Notes: a model not told the origin generated them from the letters alone. Shown: positions 24,075 through 33,621, counted from the first letter of the stretch. The stretch is 64,000 nt of DNA from JAKALD01 sp963817785 (GCA_963817785.1 CAWFPL010000002.1:496001-560000), one strand, 5' to 3'. Program-made: numbers and translations.

Positions 24075-25742
24075 ATGGAACGCATCTGGCTGAAGAGCTA
24101 TCCGCCCGGCGTCGCCGCCGACGTCCGCTACGACGAGTTCCGGTCGGTCGGCGACCTGTTCCAGCAGTGCGTCGCGCAGTACCGCGAGCGGCCGGCGTTC
24201 GCGTGCATGGGCAAGTCGATCAGCTTCGGCGAACTCGACAGACTGTCGCGCGACTTCGGCGCCTGGCTGCAAGCGAAGGGCCTCGCCAAGGGCGCGCGCG
24301 TGGCGATCATGCTTCCGAACGTGCTGCAGTACCCGGTGGCGCTCTACGGCACTCTGCGAGCGGGCTGCACGGTGGTGAACGTCAACCCGCTGTACACCGC
24401 ACGCGAGCTCGAGTATCAGCTCAAGGACTCGGGCGCGGAAGCGATCGTGATCCTGGAGAACTTCGCCCACACGCTCGAGCCCATGCTCGCGCGCACACCG
24501 GTCAAGCACGTGGTGCTGGCGGCGCTCGGCGACATGCTCGGCCCGAAGGGCGCGATCGTGAATTTCGTGGTGCGCAAGGTGAAGAAGATGGTGCCCGCGT
24601 TCGCGCTGCCGCAGGCGCTGCGCTTCAACGCGGCGCTCGCCGAGGGCGCGGGCAAGCCGCTCAAGGCCCTCGACGTCGGGCACGAGGACGTCGCGTTCCT
24701 GCAGTACACCGGCGGCACCACCGGCGTGTCAAAGGGCGCGATGCTGCTTCACCGCAACATCCTCGCCAACATCGAGCAGGTCGCGGGCTGGCTGATGCTC
24801 GGCCTCAAGGGCGAGACGCCGACCATCATCACCGCGCTGCCGCTCTACCACATCTACTCGCTCACGGTGAACTGCCTGCTGATGCTGAAGGTCGGCGGCT
24901 GCAGCATCCTGATCACCAATCCGCGCGACATCCCGGGTTTCGTCAAGGAGCTCGCGAAGCACCGCTACAACATGATCACGGGCGTCAATACGCTGTTCAA
25001 CGCGCTGCTGCACAACCCGGAGTTCGCCAAGCTCGACTTCTCGGCGCTCCGGGTATCCGGCGGCGGCGGCATGGCGGTGCAGAAGGCGGTGGCCGATCGC
25101 TGGCAGCAGGTGACCGGAACCGTGCTGCTCGAGGGCTACGGCCTCACCGAGACCAGTCCCGTGGCGACCATGAATCCGTTCGACCTCGAGGGCTACACCG
25201 GCTCCATCGGGCTGCCCATACCCTCGACCGAGATCGTGATCCGCGACGACAACGGCAAGGACCTGCCGATCGGCGGCACGGGCGAGATCTGCATCAAGGG
25301 CCCTCAAGTCATGAAAGGCTACTGGCAGCGGCCCGACGAAACCGCCCAGGTGATGACGGCCGACGGCTTTCTGAAGACCGGCGACATCGGCGCGATGGAC
25401 GACAACGGCTTCATCCGCATCGTCGACCGCAAGAAGGACATGATCCTGGTTTCGGGCTTCAACGTGTACCCGAACGAGGTCGAGCAGGTGGTGGCGATGC
25501 TTCCGGGCGTGCTCGAGGTCGCCGCCATCGGGGTGCCCGACGAGCATTCGGGCGAGGCGGTGAAGGTCTTCGTGGTGAAGAAGGATCCGGCGCTCACCGA
25601 GCACGACGTCCTGGAGCACTGCAGGCGGGAGCTGACCGGCTACAAGCGTCCCAGGCACGTCGAGTTCCGCAGCGAGCTGCCGAAGACCAACGTCGGCAAG
25701 ATCCTGCGCCGCGCGCTGCGCGAGGACAAGAAAGCCGCGTAG
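24075..25742 (+). CDS. fadD: Long-chain fatty acid CoA ligase
   Basis: 555 residues. AMP-binding motif YTGGTTGVSKGAML, the GYGLTETSP linker motif and the C-terminal catalytic Lys in KTNVGKILRRALRE are all present. It activates fatty acids for beta-oxidation. A perfect AGGAGG SD (24063-24068) precedes the ATG; the start of translation is thus certain. Length and order of motifs agree with FadD (about 560). Downstream lies a PHB depolymerase. Confidence 0.95.
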   Translation: MERIWLKSYPPGVAADVRYDEFRSVGDLFQQCVAQYRERPAFACMGKSISFGELDRLSRDFGAWLQAKGLAKGARVAIMLPNVLQYPVALYGTLRAGCTVVNVNPLYTARELEYQLKDSGAEAIVILENFAHTLEPMLARTPVKHVVLAALGDMLGPKGAIVNFVVRKVKKMVPAFALPQALRFNAALAEGAGKPLKALDVGHEDVAFLQYTGGTTGVSKGAMLLHRNILANIEQVAGWLMLGLKGETPTIITALPLYHIYSLTVNCLLMLKVGGCSILITNPRDIPGFVKELAKHRYNMITGVNTLFNALLHNPEFAKLDFSALRVSGGGGMAVQKAVADRWQQVTGTVLLEGYGLTETSPVATMNPFDLEGYTGSIGLPIPSTEIVIRDDNGKDLPIGGTGEICIKGPQVMKGYWQRPDETAQVMTADGFLKTGDIGAMDDNGFIRIVDRKKDMILVSGFNVYPNEVEQVVAMLPGVLEVAAIGVPDEHSGEAVKVFVVKKDPALTEHDVLEHCRRELTGYKRPRHVEFRSELPKTNVGKILRRALREDKKAA

Positions 25743-25859
25743 CGAAGACCCGATTTTCCGGTCTCGCCCGCTGCGTGCAGCCCCAGCACGATGAGCGCGA
25801 GCAGCGAGCGGGCCAGGGCGCGCATGGCCTCGAAGGATACGTTGGCGCCCCGCTTCCCG

Positions 25860-25882
25860 CTAATGCGGCGCTGCCGCATTAG
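25860..25882. promoter_or_regulatory. Palindrome upstream of PHB depolymerase
   Basis: CTAATGCGGC-GCT-GCCGCATTAG, a perfect 10-bp inverted repeat with 3-bp spacer, between fadD and phaZ. It could bind a dimeric repressor or form a weak terminator for fadD; there is no T-run after it, so an operator is somewhat favoured. The remaining 180-bp gap shows nothing else. Confidence 0.55.
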
Positions 25883-25925
25883 TGCTATAAGCAACGCATG
25901 ACCCCGACTCGTTGGAGCCGTTTCG

Positions 25926-27149
25926 GTGCTCTATAGCCTGTACGAGGCTCAGCACGCCGCGCTCGAGCCATTGCGCTACTTGGCCGAGCTCTCGCGCGGC
26001 TGGCTCGGCCACCCGTACAACCCGTTTTCCTACTCGCCGCTGGCCCGGCGCATGGCCGCTTCGAGCGACCTGTTTCTGCGCGTCACGCAGCGCTACGAGA
26101 AGCCCGAGTGGCGCATCGATTGGACCCGGATCGGCGGCGAGACGGTCCCGGTTTCGATCGAGGTCGCGCTCGACAAGCCGTTTTGCAGGCTGATCCGTTT
26201 CCGCCGCGCGCTCGGCGCGCCGCGCGACGACCCGAAGGTGCTGCTGGTGGCGCCGCTCTCCGGGCACCACGCGACCCTGCTGCGCGACACGGTGCGTGCG
26301 CTGCTGCCCGAGCACGAGGTGTGGATCACCGACTGGGTGGACGCGCGCATGGTGCCGCTCGCCGAGGGCCCGTTCCGGCTCGCCGACTACGTGGATTACG
26401 TGCGCGAGTTCATCCGGCTGCTGTCTCCCGAGCTGCACGTGATCTCGGTGTGCCAGCCGACGGTGCCGGTGCTCGGCGCGGTGGCGCTGATGGCCGAGGG
26501 CGGCGAGCCGCATCCGCCGAAGACGATGGTGATGATGGGCGGGCCGATCGACGCGCGCAAGAGCCCGACCGCGGTCAACAACCTCGCCATGCGCAAGCCG
26601 TACTCCTGGTTCGAGCACAACCTGATCGAGCGCGTGCCGGCGAAGTATCCCGGGGGCATGCGCCGGGTGTATCCGGGATTCCTGCAGCACCTGGGCTTCG
26701 TGGCGATGAACCCGAACCGCCACCTCAACGCGCACTGGGACTACTACAACCACCTGCTCGAGGGCGACGGCGAGTCGGCCGAAGGCCACCGCCGCTTCTA
26801 CGACGAGTACAACGCGGTGCTCGACATGCCCGCCGAGTATTACCTCGACACCATCGCCACCGTGTTCCAGGACTTCGCGCTGCCCAAGGGCCGCTGGTAC
26901 GTGCGCGAGGAGCTGGTGCGCCCGCAGGCTATCCGCGCGACCGCGCTGCTCACCATCGAGGGCGAGCTCGACGACATCTCCGGCAGTGGCCAGACCGAGG
27001 CGGCGCACCTGCTGTGCCTGAACATCCCGCGCGGGCGCCGCGAGCACTACCAGGTGCCGGGGGTCGGACACTACGGCATCTTTTCCGGCCGGCGCTGGCG
27101 CGACGTCATCTACCCGCGCATCCGCGAGTTCATCCGAACGCATGCCTGA
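25926..27149 (+). CDS. phaZ: Intracellular PHB depolymerase
   Basis: 407 residues from a GTG, the Ralstonia/Cupriavidus PhaZ type. Catalytic Cys in HVISVCQPTVPVL replaces the usual lipase Ser, as in this family; Asp in GELDDISG and His in VPGVGHYGIF complete the triad. It degrades native intracellular polyhydroxybutyrate granules to 3-hydroxybutyrate. 8-bp overlap with the next gene. A 3-hydroxybutyrate dehydrogenase lies elsewhere in the window. Confidence 0.92.
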   Translation: MLYSLYEAQHAALEPLRYLAELSRGWLGHPYNPFSYSPLARRMAASSDLFLRVTQRYEKPEWRIDWTRIGGETVPVSIEVALDKPFCRLIRFRRALGAPRDDPKVLLVAPLSGHHATLLRDTVRALLPEHEVWITDWVDARMVPLAEGPFRLADYVDYVREFIRLLSPELHVISVCQPTVPVLGAVALMAEGGEPHPPKTMVMMGGPIDARKSPTAVNNLAMRKPYSWFEHNLIERVPAKYPGGMRRVYPGFLQHLGFVAMNPNRHLNAHWDYYNHLLEGDGESAEGHRRFYDEYNAVLDMPAEYYLDTIATVFQDFALPKGRWYVREELVRPQAIRATALLTIEGELDDISGSGQTEAAHLLCLNIPRGRREHYQVPGVGHYGIFSGRRWRDVIYPRIREFIRTHA

Positions 27150-27816
27150 GAGCGGCGCGGGCGCGCCGCGCCGCGCTCTGCTGGTCGGCGCGAGCGGACT
27201 GGTCGGTTCGTTCCTGCTCGAAAGACTGCTTGCGAGCGCGCTATACGCAAGCGTCGACGCATGGGTGCGGCGCGCCCTGCCGCGCGAGCACGCGAAGCTG
27301 CGCGTCGTGCCGATCGACTTCGAGCACCTCGGCGAGCAGCGCGTCGAGGCCGACGACGTGTACTGCTGCCTGGGCACGACCATTCGCCAGGCAGGCTCGA
27401 AGGATGCCTTCCGGCGCGTCGATTTCGACTATCCGCTCGCTCTCGCGCGCGCCGCTGCGCGCGACGGGGCGCAGCGCTTGCTGGTGATCTCGGCGCTCGG
27501 CGCCGATGCGCGCTCGGCGGTGTTCTACAGCCGCGTCAAGGGCGAGATGGAGGACGCGGTGCGCCGCGCGGGGGTGCCGAGGACTTACGTGTATCGCCCC
27601 TCGCTGCTCGACGGGCCGCGGCGCGAGTTCCGGCTGGGGGAGCGACTGGCGCTGCTCGCCGGCAACGCGCTCTCACCGCTGCTCCTTGGCAAGCTCGCGC
27701 GTTACCGGCCGGTTCACGCCGATGCGGTGGCGGCGGCCATGCTGGCCGCTGCATCAGGCGACCTGCCCGCGGGCGCATTCGAGTCCGAGCAGATCCGCGC
27801 CCTCGCGGACGCGTGA
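27142..27816 (+). CDS. NAD(P)-binding Rossmann-fold protein (epimerase-like)
   Basis: 224 residues. LLVGASGLVGSFLLERLL is the dinucleotide-binding loop; the segment YCCLGTTIRQAGSKDAFRRVDFDY with VISALGAD and FYSRVKGEMEDAV resembles the small HTATIP2/YbjT-like group of atypical SDRs, which often bind NADPH without a strong catalytic role. It overlaps phaZ by 8 bp, so it is co-transcribed with it. Substrate unknown. Confidence 0.75.
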   Translation: MPESGAGAPRRALLVGASGLVGSFLLERLLASALYASVDAWVRRALPREHAKLRVVPIDFEHLGEQRVEADDVYCCLGTTIRQAGSKDAFRRVDFDYPLALARAAARDGAQRLLVISALGADARSAVFYSRVKGEMEDAVRRAGVPRTYVYRPSLLDGPRREFRLGERLALLAGNALSPLLLGKLARYRPVHADAVAAAMLAAASGDLPAGAFESEQIRALADA

Positions 27817-27825
27817 CGCCAGCGC

Positions 27826-29892
27826 TCAGCGCTTGAAGGCAACGACACCCTTCACGCCGGTGCCGCTGCTGCCGAGGTAGCCCGCGTCGAAGGCGACGCC
27901 GGCGCCTTCCGCGTTCGGCCCGGCGAAGAAGCCGCCGAACGAGCCCCCGGGCGTTCCGGTGGGGCAATACGATCCCCTGCAGGTTACGCTCGAGAACCCC
28001 GCGCCGAAGCGTGCGGACACCGAGCTGATGCCCGAGGTGCCGTTCATCTGGTACACGTTGCCGTCGCCGCCATTGGTAGCATTGAGGCTGATGCTCAGCG
28101 ACTGGCTGACGAAGTTCGCGGTGATGCTCGCGCTGTTCAGCGTCCCGATCGATCCGCCGCCAGTGATGTACGCGCCGACCGGTGTATAGGTGACCGTGCC
28201 GAGCGACGTGGGCAGAGCCGTGGTGACCTGACCGGTGATCCAGGGCTCGTTGCCGCTGGTGGTCGTGTAGGTGTTGTAGTCGTAGTCGATGATCGACGCC
28301 CCCGACCCGGACCAGTGGCCCCAGACGAGGTTGCCGTAGGTGGGCGCGCTGCGGTCGATGGTGTTGGTGGCGCTGCCGACGACGGCCGTCGGCTGCCCCA
28401 CTCCGGAGCCGAACGCGAGCAGCTCCTGCGAGGAACCGACCTGCACTCCCCAATAGGCGCCCGAGCGAGAGATGGCCTGGGTGCTCGAGGTCTGGCCCGG
28501 AACGACCATCGCCGCCGCGTACGCGTTGGGCAGCGCGGTCTGCGTCAGCGTGGCGTTGAAGCTGCCGCTTCCCCCGGTGGCGCTCGAGCCGCTCAGCGTC
28601 AGGTTGGCCTGCGTCCCGGAAATCGTGCCCGACACGCTGATCGTGTCGAGGTAGCCGGCTACGAGGCCGTAGGCGTAGCTGTTGCTGGCGCAGCCCAGGC
28701 AGCGAAAAGCGCCTTGCTCGTTCGGGAAAGAGCTCCGGTTGATCGTGGCGTTGATCGTGGCCTGGCCCCCGCTGACGGTGACCGGGATGCCGCCGGAGCT
28801 GAACGGGGTTCCGAGGTTGAAGATGTTCGCGTTGCCGCCGGTCTGGTCGAGGGACACGAAGTCCGCCTTGAGATAGGCCTGATTGGTGGTGAAGTTCACC
28901 CCCAGCGTCAGGTCGGTCAGCGTGATCGTGCCGCAGGATCCCCCGGTGCAGGAGGTGACCGGGATGGACGTGCTTCCGGCCAGGCGATAGAAAATCGTGC
29001 CGCTCAACGTCGTCTGCAGCAGCGTGTTGACGCTCGGCGTGCTGGTGACCGGAATCACGGTCTGCTCGAGCACCGCAGGCGGCGGAACGCTCGTGGTCGT
29101 GCTGGTCACGCTGGTGTCGCCGGTGCCCCCGCCCAAACCGGTCTGCGCGACGGTGCTGGCGCTTTCTCCGCCGCCGCCCGAGGTGCCGCCCTTGCCGTTG
29201 CCGCCCTCGCCGTGTTCCTGGGCGACTTCATGGCCCGCCCGCCCGCGTCCCTGCAGCGTGTCCTGCAGGAACGGCGGCGGACCGATCAGCTGATGCGGCG
29301 GCGTGTTCTGGCCGGCAACGCTGAAGAACTGGTTGGCCCCGAACACGTGCTCACCGGTATGGTTGGTCACCGAGATGCGTCCGAAGGTGATCGCCCCGTA
29401 GGTGCCGTTGGGCGCGAGCGATCCGTCGGCGTTGCGGCAGTTGTTGTCGCACTGCACCAGGGCGTAATTGGTGCCGCGGATGCCGATCGTGGCCGTGGGC
29501 GTGGTGACGTGGTACTCCTCGTGCCGGATGTGGCCGATGATCCCGGTGAGGGTGCGCATGCCGCCCTTCAGCAAGGCGAGGAACGCGTTTTCGCCGGGCG
29601 CGCTGCGCCCCGTATAGTGGTACTGGGCGATGCGGAAGGTGGTCTCGGGGCGCAGCGCGACGATCGAGTTGTCGGTGAGCAGGAGCTGCGCGTTCGAGCG
29701 CGACCCGAGCTGCACGGTGTCGCCGCTTTCCACTTCGGTGCCGCTTTGCGCCGCGATCGTCTGTGCGCCGCGCAGGATCGTCACCTCGCCGGCGGCGATC
29801 AGCACCCGACCGGCGTGCTCGGCCCCGTAGGAAGACGGCGCGCAGGCCGCCAGCGCCGCACCGATGAGAAACGCCGCAAGGGAAGCTCTCAT
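27826..29892 (-). CDS. FecR-domain lipoprotein with TbpB-like C-terminal barrel
   Basis: 688 residues from ATG 29892 (SD GGGGGA). Signal MRASLAAFLIGAALAAC with lipobox LAAC, Cys 17. Residues about 28-150 are a FecR domain, including LLLTDNSIVALRPETTFRIA and TPTATIGIRGTNYA. A Gly/Ser/Thr linker (about 220-290) follows. The rest is beta-rich with repeats of the type SGTISGTQANLTLSGS and ends in FGGFFAGPNAEGAGVAF, the signature of transferrin-binding-protein-like barrels. It is likely an outer-membrane surface lipoprotein. The Slam-like gene is 15 bp upstream in the same direction. Confidence 0.85.
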   Translation of the reverse strand: MRASLAAFLIGAALAACAPSSYGAEHAGRVLIAAGEVTILRGAQTIAAQSGTEVESGDTVQLGSRSNAQLLLTDNSIVALRPETTFRIAQYHYTGRSAPGENAFLALLKGGMRTLTGIIGHIRHEEYHVTTPTATIGIRGTNYALVQCDNNCRNADGSLAPNGTYGAITFGRISVTNHTGEHVFGANQFFSVAGQNTPPHQLIGPPPFLQDTLQGRGRAGHEVAQEHGEGGNGKGGTSGGGGESASTVAQTGLGGGTGDTSVTSTTTSVPPPAVLEQTVIPVTSTPSVNTLLQTTLSGTIFYRLAGSTSIPVTSCTGGSCGTITLTDLTLGVNFTTNQAYLKADFVSLDQTGGNANIFNLGTPFSSGGIPVTVSGGQATINATINRSSFPNEQGAFRCLGCASNSYAYGLVAGYLDTISVSGTISGTQANLTLSGSSATGGSGSFNATLTQTALPNAYAAAMVVPGQTSSTQAISRSGAYWGVQVGSSQELLAFGSGVGQPTAVVGSATNTIDRSAPTYGNLVWGHWSGSGASIIDYDYNTYTTTSGNEPWITGQVTTALPTSLGTVTYTPVGAYITGGGSIGTLNSASITANFVSQSLSISLNATNGGDGNVYQMNGTSGISSVSARFGAGFSSVTCRGSYCPTGTPGGSFGGFFAGPNAEGAGVAFDAGYLGSSGTGVKGVVAFKR

Positions 29893-29907
29893 GTGTTCCC
29901 CCAACCT

Positions 29908-31227
29908 TTAGTTGAATTCGTAACGGGCATTGAACAGGACGATGTCGCGCGGGAAGCTGTACAGCTCGATGTTGGAGTGGTTGCGCGCGCTGGTCAGCTC
30001 GCCACGCAAGGACAGGTGGCGCGTATACAGGTACGACACGGCGGCATCGACCGCCTCGTAGCGGTCCTCGCGCGTGACCCCGAGAATCGCGTCGTTCCCC
30101 TCGTAGTTGCTCTGCTGGTAGGTGTAGTCCGCGGAGACGCCCCATTTGGCCGCCGGAGTGAAGCTCACCCCCACGCGCGCGCCCCAGGTGTTCGGCACCA
30201 GATCGGGGCGATCGGTCAGCGAGCGCTGGTGCCCCGCGCTCAGGTCGGCCGAGAGGATCGGCTGCCAGGGATAGCTGAATAGCCGGCGGTAGCCGCCGCT
30301 CAGGCCCCAGAAATCCGCGTTCCGCGGGCTGTTCGCCCCCGGGTAATCGAGGCGCGCCGTTTGCGCGCTGAGCGAAAGCGCCTGCAGCTCGCTCAGCTGG
30401 TGCTGCCACTGCACCTGCGCGCCCGTCGTGCTCAAAAAGCGGCTCGATCCCAGCTCGAGCGAGCTCACGCTCAGACCCGCGCGAAACAGGTTCTTCTCGC
30501 GCAGCAGCGACACCCCGCCGCCGGCGTTGTAGCTTCCCAGGTCGTACTGGCGGTTGCTCTGCTCGCTGTTGCTCTTGAGGCTCGCCTCGCCGTTCGCATA
30601 CAGTGCCACGCCCGGGGACACTGGATCGCTGATGTAACCGCCCGCGCCGAGCAAGGTGAACGTATCGGACTGCTTGGCGGCGGTCTGCGCGACCGTCACC
30701 GGGCCCAGGATCGGGAGCGAGATGTTGGCATTCGCCACGCCGCCGTTGACGTTCGAGTCGGTGCCGATTCCGGCTTCCACGTACAGGCCCTTGCTCAGCG
30801 TATAGCGCGTCTCGCGCAGCCGGATCGCGTCCAGATAGCGATCGATGGTGGCGGCCACGTCGGGAGGCGGGGACAGCTTGCGCAGCGCCTGGAATTCCTC
30901 GCGGGCGCGTGCGTCCACGCCGAGGATGAAATACCCGCGCGCGAGCTGCAGCCGCGCCGAAACGTTGTTCGGGTAGCGAAGGATGTAGCGCTCGAGCGCG
31001 AGCACGCCTTCGCCCGCGTTCCCCGTGTCGACCGCCGCGATGCCGAAATAGAAATCGAAGACCGGCTCGCCGAAAGCTTCCCGGTGCTGCAGGCCGTATG
31101 CGTAGGCGTCCTTCATGCGCCCGGCCTCGACCATCGACTTCACCTGGTCGGCAGGGCTCTCTGCGTAGGCGCTGGCCGCCCACAACGCGCACGCCAGCAC
31201 CCAGACCGTCAATCCCCTTACGCCCAT
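29908..31227 (-). CDS. Slam-like outer membrane protein (TPR + DUF560)
   Basis: 439 residues with a signal peptide (MGVRGLTVWVLACALWAASAYAE). Residues about 30-150 are TPR-like helices (ERYILRYPNNVSARLQLARGYFILG). Residues 165-439 are a beta-barrel of the DUF560/surface-lipoprotein-assembly-modulator type with alternating strands (LYVEAGIGTDSNVNGGV, WGVSADYTYQQSN) and end RYEFN. It would assist display of surface lipoproteins. First gene of the operon with the FecR lipoprotein. The 166-bp gap to DsbB contains no gene. Confidence 0.8.
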   Translation of the reverse strand: MGVRGLTVWVLACALWAASAYAESPADQVKSMVEAGRMKDAYAYGLQHREAFGEPVFDFYFGIAAVDTGNAGEGVLALERYILRYPNNVSARLQLARGYFILGVDARAREEFQALRKLSPPPDVAATIDRYLDAIRLRETRYTLSKGLYVEAGIGTDSNVNGGVANANISLPILGPVTVAQTAAKQSDTFTLLGAGGYISDPVSPGVALYANGEASLKSNSEQSNRQYDLGSYNAGGGVSLLREKNLFRAGLSVSSLELGSSRFLSTTGAQVQWQHQLSELQALSLSAQTARLDYPGANSPRNADFWGLSGGYRRLFSYPWQPILSADLSAGHQRSLTDRPDLVPNTWGARVGVSFTPAAKWGVSADYTYQQSNYEGNDAILGVTREDRYEAVDAAVSYLYTRHLSLRGELTSARNHSNIELYSFPRDIVLFNARYEFN

Positions 31228-31393
31228 GCCGCGCTCCCAATGCTACTGGGTGTTGTTGTTGCCCTGCTGCGCGGTGATCGCGCCTGTTCGAACTGTTTCA
31301 TTGGGCAGCATGCTTGTCAATTCCCCTACAGGTATGGGGACTCAGCGAAGCTGCCGCGCATGCAAGGTTGCGCATGCGGTCGGTCGGCCCGCT

Positions 31394-31906
31394 TCAGGAT
31401 CGCCGCAGTCGCCGGGAGCGCGCCGCAATCCACAGCGCGTACAGCGCCAGCGCCGCGAACCAGGCCAGCGACCACTCGGCGATCGACAGGCCGAGGAACC
31501 TCCATTTCACCTCGACGCACTCGCCGGTGCCGATGAACAGCTTCTGCAGCGTGCGCGAGAGCGGGAAGTTCTGCAGCATGAAGTACAGGTCGGGCCCGCA
31601 GGCCGGAACCTGATCCGCGGGCAGGTGCTGCAGCCAGACCTGGCGCCCCGCGACCGCGAGGCCGCCCGCGGTCGAAAGCAGCGCCAGCACCGAGTACACG
31701 ACCGCGCCCGAGCGCCCGGGGTTGTGCACGGCGCCGACCAGAAACGCCACCATCACGAGGGTGAAGAACCCGCGCTGTACCAGGCACAGCGGGCAGGGAT
31801 CCTGGCCCTGGAAGTACTGCAGGACCAGAGCGTAGACGAGCAGGCCGACACAGGCCAGGGCGCCGAGCGCGAACCAGGCGCGCAGGGAAGGGGAGCGGGA
31901 GGTCAT
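31394..31906 (-). CDS. dsbB: Disulfide bond formation protein B
   Basis: 170 residues, four TM segments. CPLC (first redox pair) in the first periplasmic loop and C...C pair in ACGPDLYFMLQNFPLSRTL...GEC (second loop) are conserved. It re-oxidises DsbA with quinone in the inner membrane. ATG 31906 was preferred; an upstream in-frame stretch is antisense-type sequence of the next gene. DsbA is not in this window. Confidence 0.92.
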   Translation of the reverse strand: MTSRSPSLRAWFALGALACVGLLVYALVLQYFQGQDPCPLCLVQRGFFTLVMVAFLVGAVHNPGRSGAVVYSVLALLSTAGGLAVAGRQVWLQHLPADQVPACGPDLYFMLQNFPLSRTLQKLFIGTGECVEVKWRFLGLSIAEWSLAWFAALALYALWIAARSRRLRRS

Positions 31907-31928
31907 GGGGACCGGCGGTTGGACCGTG

Positions 31929-32960
31929 TCAGGAGGTGGCCGGTTCTTCGGCTGCGCCCTGCGGCTCGGCGGCCTTCCTGGCAAGCGGCGCAACGCGCTG
32001 GTCGATCGCGCCGAATATCGAGTGCCCATGCGCGTCGAGCATGTCGATGCGCACGCGGTCGCCGAAGCGCAGGAACGGAGTGCGCGGCGCGCCGTGCTCG
32101 ATGGTCTCGAGCGCGCGCTTCTCGGCCAGGCAACCGCAGCCGATCGAGCGGTCCTTGTTCGAGACTGTGCCCGAGCCCACGATCGTTCCGGCGCCGAGCG
32201 GCCGCGTCTTCGCCGCGTGCGCGATCAGCTGGCCGAAGTGGAAGTTCATGTCGCGCCCGGCGTCCGGATGGCCGAGCTCGGTGTCGTTCACGTGCACCCG
32301 CAGCGGCAGGTGCAGCCGCTTGCCGTCCCAGGCCTCGCCCAGCTCGTCCGGCGTCGCCGCCACCGGCGAAAACGCAGTCCACGCCTTCGACTGGAAAAAC
32401 CCGAAGCCCTTGGCGAGCTCCGCCGGGACCAGGTTGCGCAGCGACACGTCGTTCACCAGCGCCAGCAACCGGATGTGCTGCGGCGCCTTGTCACGCTCGA
32501 TGCCCATCGGCACGTCGCCGGTGATCACCGCGATCTCGGCCTCGAGATCGATGCCCCAGTCCTCGCTCGCGATCACGATGTCGTCGCGCGCGCCGAGCAT
32601 CGAGTCCGAGCCGCCCTGGTACATGAGCGGCTCCTTCCTGAACTCGGGCGGCATTTCGGCGCCGCGCGCCTTGCGCACCAGCTCCACGTGATTGAGGTAG
32701 GCGCTCGCGTCTGCCCACTGATAGGCGCGCGGCAGCGGCGCCATCAGCTGCGCGAAATCGAGCGCGAACGCCGGCCCCGGCGGCTTGGCGTTGAGCTCGT
32801 TGTAGAGCTGCTCGAGCTGCGGGGCGAGGTAGTCCCAGTCGTCGAGCGCCGCCTGCAGCGTGGCGGCGAGATGGTCCGCCTTGAGGACGTACCCGAGGTC
32901 GCGCGAGACGACCAGCAAGGTGCCGTCGCGCGTGCCGTCCCTGAGAGTGGCGAGCTTCAT
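31929..32960 (-). CDS. Fumarylacetoacetate hydrolase family protein
   Basis: 343 residues. FAH-type core with the metal ligands Asp/Glu around EAEIAVITGDVP, GRDMNFHFGQLIAHAAKTRPLGAGTIVGSGTVSN and the end IDMLDAHGHSIFGAIDQ. The RxxxQGGSDSMLGARDDI and SEDWGIDLEAE segments match the bacterial homogentisate-type FahA and related hydrolases. Reaction: hydrolysis of a C-C bond in a beta-diketo acid; fumarylacetoacetate is likely but not proven as no hmgA is near. dsbB follows 22 bp downstream. Confidence 0.85.
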   Translation of the reverse strand: MKLATLRDGTRDGTLLVVSRDLGYVLKADHLAATLQAALDDWDYLAPQLEQLYNELNAKPPGPAFALDFAQLMAPLPRAYQWADASAYLNHVELVRKARGAEMPPEFRKEPLMYQGGSDSMLGARDDIVIASEDWGIDLEAEIAVITGDVPMGIERDKAPQHIRLLALVNDVSLRNLVPAELAKGFGFFQSKAWTAFSPVAATPDELGEAWDGKRLHLPLRVHVNDTELGHPDAGRDMNFHFGQLIAHAAKTRPLGAGTIVGSGTVSNKDRSIGCGCLAEKRALETIEHGAPRTPFLRFGDRVRIDMLDAHGHSIFGAIDQRVAPLARKAAEPQGAAEEPATS

Positions 32961-33012
32961 GCGGAGGAGGTTCCGGCGGGACCGAGATGATAGCCGATTT
33001 CGGCCGCGCTCT

Positions 33013-33621
33013 TCAGTCTGCGGTGTGCACGAACAGCCGCGCCGCGCCGGCGGCGATCTGGTCGAGCGACAGGCGCCCCCCGCGCCGATACCACTGCCCG
33101 CTCCAGTTCACCGCGCCGAGCAACAGCAGGCGCGCGAGCCCCGGGTCGCCCGGCACGCGCCCGGCGCGCGCCAGATCGTCCACCAGCCGCTGCCACAGCG
33201 CATCGAAGCGATCCTTGAGCGCGATGATGCGGCGCCGGTTGGCCGGCGTGAGCGAGCGCCATTCGTACAGCAGCACCGGGATGAAGTCGTTGCCGCGCTC
33301 CAGGATGGTGCCGAGCTGCGCGCGGATCAGCCGCTCGAGCTTCTGCTCGGCCGGCAGGGCGAGCGCCATCACCGCCTGCGTGCGCCGCAGGCCCTCGGCG
33401 AGGCCTTCCTCCATCACCGCGACCAGCATGTCCTGCTTGGTCTTGAAATGGTAGAACGGGCTGCCCGAGTGCATGCCGGCGGCCGCGGCGATGTCGCGGA
33501 TCGTCGTGCCGTCGAATCCTTGGTCGCGAAACAGGCGTGCGCACACGCGCAGCAGCGCGTCGCGCCGGTTGCCTTCGGCGCCGCCGCTGCGGCGGCTGCG
33601 CTTCGGCCTGGCGGCGGTCAC
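33013..33621 (-). CDS. TetR family transcriptional regulator
   Basis: 202 residues from GTG 33621. Helix-turn-helix DGTTIRDIAAAAGMHSGSPFYHFKTKQDML is the TetR signature. The remainder is the ligand-binding, helical C-domain. The start overlaps the stop of the AtuA-related gene (GTGA), so this regulator closes the GMC/AtuA operon and likely controls it. Confidence 0.93.
   Translation of the reverse strand: MTAARPKRSRRSGGAEGNRRDALLRVCARLFRDQGFDGTTIRDIAAAAGMHSGSPFYHFKTKQDMLVAVMEEGLAEGLRRTQAVMALALPAEQKLERLIRAQLGTILERGNDFIPVLLYEWRSLTPANRRRIIALKDRFDALWQRLVDDLARAGRVPGDPGLARLLLLGAVNWSGQWYRRGGRLSLDQIAAGAARLFVHTAD

Noticed and set aside
25640..25894. Minus-strand frame with a hydrophobic start after fadD
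   Set aside because: It runs into the antisense of fadD and has no conserved feature; the palindrome there is a better explanation of the gap.
27536..28453. Alternative minus-strand frames over the FecR lipoprotein
   Set aside because: They are frame-shifted readings of a Ser/Thr/Gly-rich repeat-like gene; the FecR frame has signal peptide and domain.
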